From assembly GCA_905234205.1 (NCBI GenBank), contig CAJOGG010000101.1, forward strand, positions 1 through 11,073: a stretch of 11,073 bases of DNA, read 5' to 3'. The notes under the pieces are model-generated. The model worked only from the letters and a program-made list of their open reading frames with translations. It searched no databases and was not told the DNA's origin. A program made the translations under genes and the position numbers. Below are positions 1 to 6,887 of the stretch, one piece after another. The first letter of the stretch is position 1, and every line of letters begins with the position of its first letter. This stretch comes from an uncultured Synergistales bacterium (GTDB taxonomy: Bacteria; Synergistota; Synergistia; Synergistales; Aminobacteriaceae).

Positions 1-817
1 AAGACTTGAGGCTGAACGAGCGAATCCCCAAGCGTCAATTTGGGTAGGCGGTGTAGGAACGCAGCATATCGAGGCAAAATTACGCGGCTTGTCTACTCCT
101 TATCGTTCGAGAGTCGCTAATAGCATTCCGGCACGTTATCGCGATCCTGAAAATTACTGGACAGGTTTATATGTTGGCCCTATAGCTTTCTGCATGAACA
201 CGGAGCGCGCAAAAGAATTAGGACTCGAAATGCCTAAGAGTTGGGCGGACTTAATCAAGCCTGAATATGCGAAAAAAGTTCGTGTTGCTCACCCAAGCAC
301 TTCAGGAACAGCCTACAACATGATCACAACGGTTATAAGAATCAACGACGGCGACGAAGACAAAGCTTTTGCATACTTCAAGGACTTGGCCAAGTCTGTA
401 GAGCAGTTCACAAGATCAGGTTCAGCCCCCGGAAAATCATGCGCACTTGGTGAAATTCCTGTTGCTATTGGTTACCTTCATGACCAGATCAAATTACAGC
501 GTGAGGGAGCAAAAATTCAGATCGTTATCCCTGAAGACGGAACAGGCTTTGAGACTGCATCAATGTCAATCTTGAAAGACGGCCCGGATCCATTGAACGC
601 GAAAAAATTATATGACTGGGTACTTGGCCAAAAAGCTATGGATATAATCGCGCGCTGGTACGTTATTCCGTTATCAAATTTGGCAACTCCAACCAACACA
701 GGCTTCTCACTTGAGCAAATGAATCTCGTTAATCAAGACGATCAGTGGGACGCTTCCAACAAAGAACGTTTACTTGAACGATGGAACAAGGAAATCTCAA
801 CTGCACCAGAGAAATAA
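1..817 (+). CDS. ABC transporter substrate-binding protein, Fbp/AfuA family (5' end missing)
   Basis: This is the extracytoplasmic binding protein of an ABC importer; it captures the solute and delivers it to the permease encoded next. The reading frame is open from base 2, giving 271 visible residues. The family is usually 330-350 residues, so roughly the first 60-80 residues, including any signal peptide, lie outside the window. The visible part has the fold markers of the FbpA/AfuA/PhnS-type group: NYWTGLYVGPIAF, then PKSWADLIKPEY, a HPSTSGTAY segment, and near the end GEIPVAIGY and a long AKKLYDWVL helix. FbpA proteins bind ferric iron with two adjacent tyrosines in the GEI...NNYYW region. 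Here the equivalent place reads IGYLHDQ, with a single tyrosine at 473-475. The substrate is therefore unclear; sugar phosphates (AfuA) and aminoethylphosphonate are known for related proteins. TTG at 89 is not a credible start because homology continues upstream of it. The permease gene follows 73 bases downstream. Confidence 0.9.
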   Translation, partial: RLEAERANPQASIWVGGVGTQHIEAKLRGLSTPYRSRVANSIPARYRDPENYWTGLYVGPIAFCMNTERAKELGLEMPKSWADLIKPEYAKKVRVAHPSTSGTAYNMITTVIRINDGDEDKAFAYFKDLAKSVEQFTRSGSAPGKSCALGEIPVAIGYLHDQIKLQREGAKIQIVIPEDGTGFETASMSILKDGPDPLNAKKLYDWVLGQKAMDIIARWYVIPLSNLATPTNTGFSLEQMNLVNQDDQWDASNKERLLERWNKEISTAPEK

Positions 818-832
818 GCATTGTGATTCGTT

Positions 833-866
833 AATGGCCTCTCGTGATTCGGGGGGCTATTATTTT
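833..866 (+). terminator. Intra-operon hairpin with short T-rich tail
   Basis: Bases 833-844 (aatggcctctcg) pair with 850-861 (cggggggctatt) over 12 positions, three of them G-U, around a 5-base loop. The stem is followed by attttg. It lies between the binding-protein stop and the permease ribosome-binding site. The U-tract is weak, so it is more likely a partial terminator or mRNA-stabilising hairpin than a full stop. Such elements often let the binding protein be made in excess over the permease. That role is inferred. Confidence 0.55.
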
Positions 867-890
867 GCGTAAGTAAGGAGGTATGAATTT

Positions 891-3095
891 GTGAATAAAC
901 GATTAATAAATTTTCTGCTCACGATTTTATTTGTTGTGATAGTAGGTGCATGGATATATACGAGCGTTCGTGATGAATTTCTGAAACAGTCAAGAGCTTC
1001 TCAGCGTCGTACAGTTGAGACAGTCGCGGCTGGTTATCCGTCTGAACCTGAAGACGTTGAAGGCTGGCTAAAACGTTTATCCGAAGAAGCTAATGAGTAC
1101 AAAGTAGCTTTCATCAGCGAGATTCCTATGCCTGGCGAAAAGTTATCTGCTACTCCAAAAGGCGACTCAGAACTTGCGAGTTTGACGGAAAATTTTGCGC
1201 TTGACCCGGAATTTGCTAAGGGCTTCGATAATGCTGCGTACGAAGAAATTTACAGAAGCACGAAAAACTGGACAGTAGGCACTAAGGAAGAACAAGCTTT
1301 ATTCTTTGCTCCGGCGGTTAGCCTCAAGACTCATGACATAGAGGGCGCGTTAGTCTTTGCATTCAACACTGACGGCGAACAAGGTTTTATGAGAATGCTT
1401 AACACGTTATTCGCGGGGGCGTTTATCCTGTTTGCTGTAGTTATCTGGCAATTAATGCTAAGTCGTGATCCTATAGTTGGCTTCGCGCTTGCCGGGTTGT
1501 TCCTGATGACGTTGACTTTTGTCGCTTATCCATTGTTTGAGGCTTTGAGATTGTCATTCATTGAGAACGGTAAATTCTCGCTTGGGATCTGGAAAACGAT
1601 TCTAAATTCAGAGGGCTACTTGTCGGCTTTATGGGGAAGTCTTAAATTAGGCTGTTGGACTGCAACATTCTCAACGCTTGTGGGATTCTTATTTGCGTTC
1701 GTGGTCTCAAGGACTAATGCTCCGTGCAAAAAGTTAATCTCAACAATGGGTGTGTTACCCGTAATTTCTCCTCCGTTCTCGTTGACTCTTTCTATAATTC
1801 TGCTATTCGGAAATAACGGCTTAATCACACGCTGGCTTCGAGTCATAGGCTTGAATTTCTCGATTTATGGACTTCCCGGACTTGTGCTAGTTCAGACGAT
1901 TGGAATGTTCCCTATAGCTTTCTTAACGTTAGGAGGAGTTTTGCAAGCGATCGACTCAACTTATGAAGAGGCATCATTGAATTTATCTGCAACGAGATTC
2001 AAAACGTTCTCATCAATTACATTGCCATTAGCTATTCCTGGATTATTGAGCGCGTGGCTGCTGGTGTTCACAACTTCATTAGCTGACTTTGCTAATCCGT
2101 TATTACTTGCTGGAGATTTGCGAGTCTTATCGCTTGAAAGTTATATCGAGGTTACAGGCATGAATAGACTTGGCCACGGTGCTGCGTTGTCAATATTGTT
2201 ATTGCTTCCAACGTTGACGGCGTTTCTTGCACAAAGATTTTGGGTCGCTAAACGTTCATACGTAACAGTAACAGGTAAACCTTCGGGGCGAATCACAGAA
2301 TTAACGACTCCGGGCGTTCGCAGACTCTTAACTGGAATAATTTTCGTGATAGTGTTCTTCTTGATAATGCTTTACGGAACAATTTTTGCGGGGTGCTTCG
2401 TTAAGAACTGGGGCATTGATTACACGTTCAGCCTTGAGAATATCACCGAGGCAGTTACGCGTTCAAAAGATGCTTTGTTCGATACAGTAACACTTGCGGC
2501 AATAGCCACACCGATCGCAGGAATTATCGCAATGATAGCTGCGTTATTAATCGTCAGGAGAAAATTTCATGGTAAAAGATTGCTGGAAATGCTACTCATG
2601 ACTCCGTTTGCATTGCCTGGAACGTTGGTTGGTATCAGCTACATATTAGCCTTCAATCATGCACCTATAATTCTCGTAGGAACAGCGGCAATTATCATAA
2701 TAAATTACGTAATTCGTGAGTTACCTGTAGGAATTGAGGGCGGTATAGCGTCGTTGCGTCAAATAGATCCATCAATCGAAGAAGCTGCTACGGATTTGGG
2801 CGCGGATCAAGCTACAGTTTTCAGGACGGTCGTGTTGCCATTAGTGAGGCCGGCATTCTTGTCTAGTTTGTCGTATACGTTTGTACGTTCAATGACGGCT
2901 GTAAGCGCGGTAATATTCTTGATCTCTGCACGTTGGTATCACTTGACAGTCTTAATCTATAACTTCTCGGAAAATTTGCGCTTCGGGCTTGCTAGCGTGC
3001 TATCAACGGTGTTAATCATAATCGTGTTCGGAGCGTTCGGGGTAATGCGTTTACTTGTTCGTGAGAATGCTAACTTGATGAAGAACGTAACATGA
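891..3095 (+). CDS. Fused two-domain ABC transporter permease with N-terminal extracytoplasmic domain
   Basis: This is the inner-membrane channel of the importer, 734 residues. Start is GTG 891, preceded by AAGGAGG at 875-881. Two homologous permease halves are fused in one chain, as in FbpB, ThiP and AfuB. Each half carries the EAA loop that docks on the ATPase: EEASLNLSATRF...LP at residues 359-379 and EEAATDLGADQ...LP at residues 630-650. Before the first half there is an extra module: a membrane segment at about 6-24, a hydrophilic stretch at about 26-168, then a membrane segment at about 169-190. FbpB-type permeases of about 500-560 residues lack this; AfuB-like proteins are longer. The module ends in EGALVFAFNTD, reminiscent of the last strands of Cache/PAS-like sensor domains, but that resemblance is only by eye. 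The matching ATPase is probably the gene at 6888, beyond a four-gene insertion. The exact transported solute cannot be read from the sequence. Confidence 0.9.
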   Translation: MNKRLINFLLTILFVVIVGAWIYTSVRDEFLKQSRASQRRTVETVAAGYPSEPEDVEGWLKRLSEEANEYKVAFISEIPMPGEKLSATPKGDSELASLTENFALDPEFAKGFDNAAYEEIYRSTKNWTVGTKEEQALFFAPAVSLKTHDIEGALVFAFNTDGEQGFMRMLNTLFAGAFILFAVVIWQLMLSRDPIVGFALAGLFLMTLTFVAYPLFEALRLSFIENGKFSLGIWKTILNSEGYLSALWGSLKLGCWTATFSTLVGFLFAFVVSRTNAPCKKLISTMGVLPVISPPFSLTLSIILLFGNNGLITRWLRVIGLNFSIYGLPGLVLVQTIGMFPIAFLTLGGVLQAIDSTYEEASLNLSATRFKTFSSITLPLAIPGLLSAWLLVFTTSLADFANPLLLAGDLRVLSLESYIEVTGMNRLGHGAALSILLLLPTLTAFLAQRFWVAKRSYVTVTGKPSGRITELTTPGVRRLLTGIIFVIVFFLIMLYGTIFAGCFVKNWGIDYTFSLENITEAVTRSKDALFDTVTLAAIATPIAGIIAMIAALLIVRRKFHGKRLLEMLLMTPFALPGTLVGISYILAFNHAPIILVGTAAIIIINYVIRELPVGIEGGIASLRQIDPSIEEAATDLGADQATVFRTVVLPLVRPAFLSSLSYTFVRSMTAVSAVIFLISARWYHLTVLIYNFSENLRFGLASVLSTVLIIIVFGAFGVMRLLVRENANLMKNVT

Positions 3096-3101
3096 TTTAA
3101 T

Positions 3102-3130
3102 GCTCAGGTTATGGCCTGGGCTTTAATTTT
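3102..3130 (+). terminator. Rho-independent terminator-like hairpin after the permease
   Basis: Bases 3102-3108 (gctcagg) pair with 3115-3121 (cctgggc) over 7 positions, one of them T-G, around the loop ttatgg. The stem is followed by tttaatttta. It starts 6 bases after the permease stop and lies just before the ribosome-binding site of the next gene. If it works, the glycan cassette and the distant ATPase need read-through or their own promoter. Confidence 0.6.
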
Positions 3131-3148
3131 ATTGAGGAGGTAAAAATT

Positions 3149-4642
3149 TTGGGAACAATATTATTCTTGTGTGCGTATAGTTTTCTTCTAACGTTCTTGT
3201 GTACAGGTTCTTCACCGTTCATAAATTACATGGGAATAGACAGCAGTGTGTTTTTCACAATTGGACGAGGAATGGTAGCAGGAAAAGTTCCATACTTGGA
3301 TTTATTCGATCATAAAGGCTTGTACCTGTATTTTATTAACTATCTTGGAGCTTTATTGAGTTCTGACACGTCCATAGGAATATTCTTTGTCGAATGTTGT
3401 TTTATGTGTATAAACTCGATATTATTCTACAAAATAGTAAAGACATTTATTCGGGATACATTCAAGTGTGTTGTGTCGGTTATGTTGATCGTGGGCATAA
3501 CATTGAATTATTTAAATCACGAGGGCGGTAACAATACAGAATTTTATTCACTCACCTTTCAATTAATAGCATTTTTCTTGGTTACTCGTTATTATCAAAG
3601 TGAACAAGTTAAACATTCTCCTGTATTGATGTTTATTCATGGTATATGCGTAGGAGTTGTATTGTTTCTACGTGCTAATATGGTGGCTATGTGGGGAGCT
3701 GTTGCAATAGTGATTGGCTGGCGGTTGTTTTCTCATAAGGAGTATAAAAATTTTGTTGCCAATATTTTTGCCGGATTAATGGGACTTATTGTGGGGCTTG
3801 CTCCTCCTATTGTGTACATGATATTCACAGGCAGTCTTAATGCCATGATTGACAGTTATATATCGTTCAATATGTTGTACATAGGCAAAGAAAGCTTATT
3901 TACAAGAATACTCCATACGTATGCTGACTATACAGGAATAATGATGCTGTTCTTGACATTTCTTATGACTTTATCCGTGATAATATTTTGCAAAAGTAAC
4001 AACAAACGCTCTATGAAAGTCATGTTCGTGCTTGCTTATGTCTTATCTCTACTTTCGGTGTTTGTTGCAGGTAGGAATGCTGCTCACTATTTTGAGCCAT
4101 TGATGCTATATTTAATTCCCCTAGTAGTATATAGTGTTGAACGAGCTCAAATTAATTGCACCTATAAAAAATTGGGTGCTATATGCGTTATTTTTGTACT
4201 TACTGTAGGCTTAAATGGTCGAACGCCTACAAGATTGTTCATTAATGCAAGGTCAAAAGATTATGTTCGATTCGCTGAAAAAGCCGGGAAAATTTGGGGA
4301 GCAATGAAACACCAAACAGGAGCAGTATTATCGACAGGAGATTGGCCAACAGCTTTGCTTTATACAAAAATGAACGTAATACCATCAGAAAGGTATTTCT
4401 ATCACCCAATGATCTCTTATGATATATATCCTTATGCAGTTGACGCACATGTATATTCGATTCTTAATGATGAAAATGATGTGGTAATTGCAAATTATGC
4501 CGGTCAGTCCCAAAAAGATAACGGCCTTTTATTATCTAATACTCCTCGCAACAACGAAGTAATATCGCACTTGGCCAAGAATTACGACTTAATATTAGAA
4601 GATTACGAACGTCAAATGTGGGTCAGAAAGCGTAAGGACTAA
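3149..4642 (+). CDS. Polytopic membrane protein, probable GT-C-fold glycosyltransferase
   Basis: This protein of 497 residues is dominated by hydrophobic membrane segments, about ten by eye, with a hydrophilic C-terminal part from about residue 360. Just after the first membrane segment comes a loop with D31 (GIDSSVF), then GRGMVAGKVPYLDLFDHKG at residues 39-57. An acidic residue in the first extracytoplasmic loop followed by a G-x-PY-D-FDHKGP-like stretch is characteristic of GT-C enzymes related to the ArnT/PMT (GT39/GT83) group, which use polyprenyl-phosphate sugars outside the inner membrane. The start is TTG 3149, preceded by GAGGAGG about 8 bases upstream. The GT2 gene follows after 6 bases, so the two are probably co-translated. 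In five sampled 60-base lines the gene is about 33% G+C, against about 49% in the ABC ATPase gene, which suggests separate ancestry. Donor and acceptor are unknown. It could also be a flippase-like or polymerase-like protein, but GT-C fits best. Confidence 0.7.
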   Translation: MGTILFLCAYSFLLTFLCTGSSPFINYMGIDSSVFFTIGRGMVAGKVPYLDLFDHKGLYLYFINYLGALLSSDTSIGIFFVECCFMCINSILFYKIVKTFIRDTFKCVVSVMLIVGITLNYLNHEGGNNTEFYSLTFQLIAFFLVTRYYQSEQVKHSPVLMFIHGICVGVVLFLRANMVAMWGAVAIVIGWRLFSHKEYKNFVANIFAGLMGLIVGLAPPIVYMIFTGSLNAMIDSYISFNMLYIGKESLFTRILHTYADYTGIMMLFLTFLMTLSVIIFCKSNNKRSMKVMFVLAYVLSLLSVFVAGRNAAHYFEPLMLYLIPLVVYSVERAQINCTYKKLGAICVIFVLTVGLNGRTPTRLFINARSKDYVRFAEKAGKIWGAMKHQTGAVLSTGDWPTALLYTKMNVIPSERYFYHPMISYDIYPYAVDAHVYSILNDENDVVIANYAGQSQKDNGLLLSNTPRNNEVISHLAKNYDLILEDYERQMWVRKRKD

Positions 4643-4648
4643 ACAATA

Positions 4649-5356
4649 ATGGACAAGTTATACATATTAATCCCTGCTTATAATGAGGAAGAAAACATAG
4701 AAAACTGTGTTGATCAATGGTACCCTATTGTTGAAATTTCAGTGGGTACACGTCTCGTAGTTATAGATGATGGGTCAAAAGATAGCACTTACAAAATCCT
4801 TCAAGAACTTTCACAAACAAGACCTCAATTAATCCCATTAACTAAATCTAACGGCGGCCACGGTCATACGCTTCTATATGGATACAGATACGCAATTAAT
4901 AACGGTGCTGATTATATCTTCCAAACTGATTCAGACGGACAAACTAATCCGGAAGAGTTCATAAAATTTTGGAATGAACGTAACAATTTTGATGCTGTAA
5001 TCGGTAATAGAATCACTCGCGGCGATGGTAAGGACAGAAAATTTGTTGAGAACGTTGTATGCTTGATGTTGCGCGTGATTTTCGGCGTGAAGGTTCCTGA
5101 TGCTAATGCTCCTTTCAGACTCATGAAAGCTGAACTCGTAGCAAAATATATTGATAGACTCCCTGAGGACTTCAATATCCCTAATATAATGTTCACAGCA
5201 TACTTTGCATATTTTCATGAGCGTGTAAAATTCATTCCGATAACTTTCAAACCCAGAGCCGGCGGTACTAACTCAATCAACATCAGAAAAATTATCAAGA
5301 TTGGCTGGAGTGCTTTATGGGATTTCGTGAAATTGAGGAGGAATATCAACAGATGA
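4649..5356 (+). CDS. GT2 family glycosyltransferase, dolichol/polyprenyl-phosphate sugar transferase-like
   Basis: This cytoplasmic-side enzyme of 235 residues probably moves a sugar from a nucleotide donor to polyprenyl phosphate. The GT-A fold markers are in order: PAYNEEENI at residues 9-17, VVIDDGSKDST with D40-D41, a glycine-rich NGGHGHTLLYG at 68-78, and the metal-binding TDSDG with D94 and D96. APFRLMKAEL and a basic C-terminus match the DPM1/GtrB-like group. GtrB proteins normally end with two membrane helices. This one stops at about the catalytic domain, so it resembles the short DPM1 type that relies on a partner for anchoring. The start is ATG 4649, with AAGGA at 4634-4638. The stop overlaps the glf start in an ATGA, implying translational coupling. 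The GtrA-family gene two genes on is the classic partner of such enzymes. The sugar used is not visible; galactofuranose is suggested only by the adjacent glf. Confidence 0.85.
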   Translation: MDKLYILIPAYNEEENIENCVDQWYPIVEISVGTRLVVIDDGSKDSTYKILQELSQTRPQLIPLTKSNGGHGHTLLYGYRYAINNGADYIFQTDSDGQTNPEEFIKFWNERNNFDAVIGNRITRGDGKDRKFVENVVCLMLRVIFGVKVPDANAPFRLMKAELVAKYIDRLPEDFNIPNIMFTAYFAYFHERVKFIPITFKPRAGGTNSINIRKIIKIGWSALWDFVKLRRNINR

Positions 5357-6447
5357 AATACGATTATTTAGTCGTGGGTGCAGGCTTATTCGGTGCAGTG
5401 TTTGCAGAGCAGGCCAAGTCTTCAGGCAAAAGAGTTTTGGTTATTGACAAACGTTCACACGTTGCCGGAAATGTCTATACGGAAAATATTCGGGGTATCA
5501 ACGTTCATAAATACGGCGCACATATCTTTCACACGAATAATTCAGACGTCTGGAACTATGTACAGAGATTCGCGGGCTTCAATCGTTACACAAATTCTCC
5601 AGTGGCAAATTATCATGGTGAGTTATATTCGCTACCGTTCAACATGTACACGTTCAATAAAATGTGGGGTGTAATTACTCCTGAACAAGAAGCCAAAATC
5701 GCTAAGCAATGTCAAGAAATTTCAGGTGAACCTCGTAATCTCGAAGAACAAGCTATATCGTTGGTTGGTCGTGATATTTACGAGAAATTAATCAAGGGTT
5801 ACACGCAGAAACAATGGGGGCGACCTTGTAACGAGCTACCAGCATTCATAATCAAGCGTCTTCCTGTTCGCCTCACATTCGATAACAACTATTTCAATGC
5901 GCTTTATCAGGGTATCCCGGTCGGAGGTTACACAAAGCTTGTTGAGAATTTATTATCCGGAATTGAAGTAAAACTTGAGACTGATTATTTGGAGGACAAA
6001 AGCTATTTTGATTCACTAGCTGATAAAATCGTCTACACTGGAGCTATTGATGCATACTTTGATTACTCATTAGGAACGCTTGAATATCGGTCTCTACGAT
6101 TCGAGAATGAGCTTGTGAACGTAAATAACTTTCAGGGTAACGCAGTTATCAATTACACCGACAGCGATACACCTTTTACGCGAATAATCGAGCATAAATT
6201 CTTTGAGTTCGGCGACGATTTACCTTACACGATCATAACTCGCGAATATAGTTCAGAATGGAAACCAGGCGATGAACCTTATTACCCTGTAAACGATGAG
6301 AAAAACTCTTCGCTTTACTCTGAATATAAGACAATGGCTGAACGTGAAGAACATATCATATTCGGAGGCAGACTTGGTGAATACAAATACTACGATATGG
6401 ATCAGGTAATCGCATCTGCTTTGAAAACTTGGAAACGGGAATTATGA
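5353..6447 (+). CDS. glf: UDP-galactopyranose mutase
   Basis: Glf is a flavoenzyme that interconverts UDP-galactopyranose and UDP-galactofuranose, the donor for galactofuranose in surface glycans. The protein is 364 residues, the normal bacterial length. It begins with the FAD-binding Rossmann motif VVGAGLFGAVFAE (G9, G11, G14) and the acidic end of the second strand at D32. The signature YGAHIFHTN follows at residues 54-62. YTQKQWG and RLPVRLTFDNNYF are family-typical substrate-pocket segments, and FGGRLGEYKYYDMDQV is the usual C-terminal FAD-contacting stretch. ATG 5353 is preferred over the in-frame ATG at 5317 because AGGAGG at 5336-5341 precedes it, the protein then begins right at the Rossmann strand, and it forms an ATGA overlap with the GT2 stop. 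Its own stop overlaps the next start in another ATGA. The gene looks intact and should be functional. Confidence 0.97.
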   Translation: MKYDYLVVGAGLFGAVFAEQAKSSGKRVLVIDKRSHVAGNVYTENIRGINVHKYGAHIFHTNNSDVWNYVQRFAGFNRYTNSPVANYHGELYSLPFNMYTFNKMWGVITPEQEAKIAKQCQEISGEPRNLEEQAISLVGRDIYEKLIKGYTQKQWGRPCNELPAFIIKRLPVRLTFDNNYFNALYQGIPVGGYTKLVENLLSGIEVKLETDYLEDKSYFDSLADKIVYTGAIDAYFDYSLGTLEYRSLRFENELVNVNNFQGNAVINYTDSDTPFTRIIEHKFFEFGDDLPYTIITREYSSEWKPGDEPYYPVNDEKNSSLYSEYKTMAEREEHIIFGGRLGEYKYYDMDQVIASALKTWKREL

Positions 6448-6830
6448 AGATAGTAGCTTATATTGTGTTCGGTGTGCTTACGACTCTGATTAATATCATG
6501 TGTTATTATCTCGCGTTCAACATTTTCGAAATCAACAACGTACTTTCAACAATAATTGCTTGGGTCATGGCTGTGGCGTTCGCATTCATTACTAATAAAT
6601 TATGGGTGTTCGATAGTAGAAAGTTTGACGCTAGAACGTTACTTTATGAGTGTACAACGTTTTTTATTTGCCGAGTTGCTACCGGAGTCCTTGACGTTGG
6701 TATTATGTATGTGGCTGTGGACTTAATGGAATGGAACTCGCTTCTATGGAAAACTTTAAGCAACGTGCTCGTGATCGTAATTAATTATGCCGCAAGCAAA
6801 CTGGTAATTTTTGCCCAAACATGTTGCTGA
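6444..6830 (+). CDS. GtrA family membrane protein
   Basis: This small integral membrane protein of 128 residues has four hydrophobic segments. The N-terminal pattern (GVLTTLINIMCYYLAF), AFAFITNKLWVFDS in the middle, and the final NYAASKLVIF are the GtrA/GtcA signature. GtrA proteins work with polyprenyl-phosphate glycosyltransferases and are thought to help move the lipid-linked sugar across the inner membrane. ATG 6444 is chosen because it overlaps the glf stop (ATGA) and begins at the conserved MKIVAYIVFG. An in-frame TTG at 6429 would add five residues inside glf and has no evident advantage. The context of a GT2, a GT-C-like protein and glf points to one glycan-decoration route. The flippase role is inherited from the family and is itself debated. 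Confidence 0.92.
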   Translation: MKIVAYIVFGVLTTLINIMCYYLAFNIFEINNVLSTIIAWVMAVAFAFITNKLWVFDSRKFDARTLLYECTTFFICRVATGVLDVGIMYVAVDLMEWNSLLWKTLSNVLVIVINYAASKLVIFAQTCC

Positions 6831-6870
6831 AATTTCATGTAATATTATCGCAATGAGTTACAGAACACGA

Positions 6871-6887
6871 AAGGAGAGAATTTTTCG
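6871..6887 (+). promoter_or_regulatory. Ribosome-binding site of the ABC ATPase
   Basis: AAGGAG at 6871-6876 lies 11 bases before GTG 6888 and supports that start. I looked for a promoter in the 57-base gap after gtrA. TAATAT at 6840 resembles a -10 box, but there is no acceptable -35 box at 16-18 bases, so none is called. Confidence 0.7.

Noticed and set aside
89..91. TTG as start of the binding-protein gene
   Set aside because: The frame is open to base 2 and the upstream residues (for example WVGGVGTQHIEAKL) are family-like, so the gene starts before the window.
4912..5218. Two overlapping - strand ORFs inside the GT2 gene
   Set aside because: They are antisense shadows of a clearly coding gene and have no recognisable domain or ribosome-binding site.
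5317..5352. Upstream ATG as start of glf
   Set aside because: It adds 12 residues with no family match and skips the AGGAGG and ATGA overlap that support ATG 5353.
5378..5674. 98-codon + strand ORF inside glf
   Set aside because: It lies in an alternative frame of a well-supported gene and its translation has no domain-like character.
3096..6887. Mobile-element origin of the cassette
   Set aside because: No transposase, integrase, terminal inverted repeat or target-site duplication was found at either junction.
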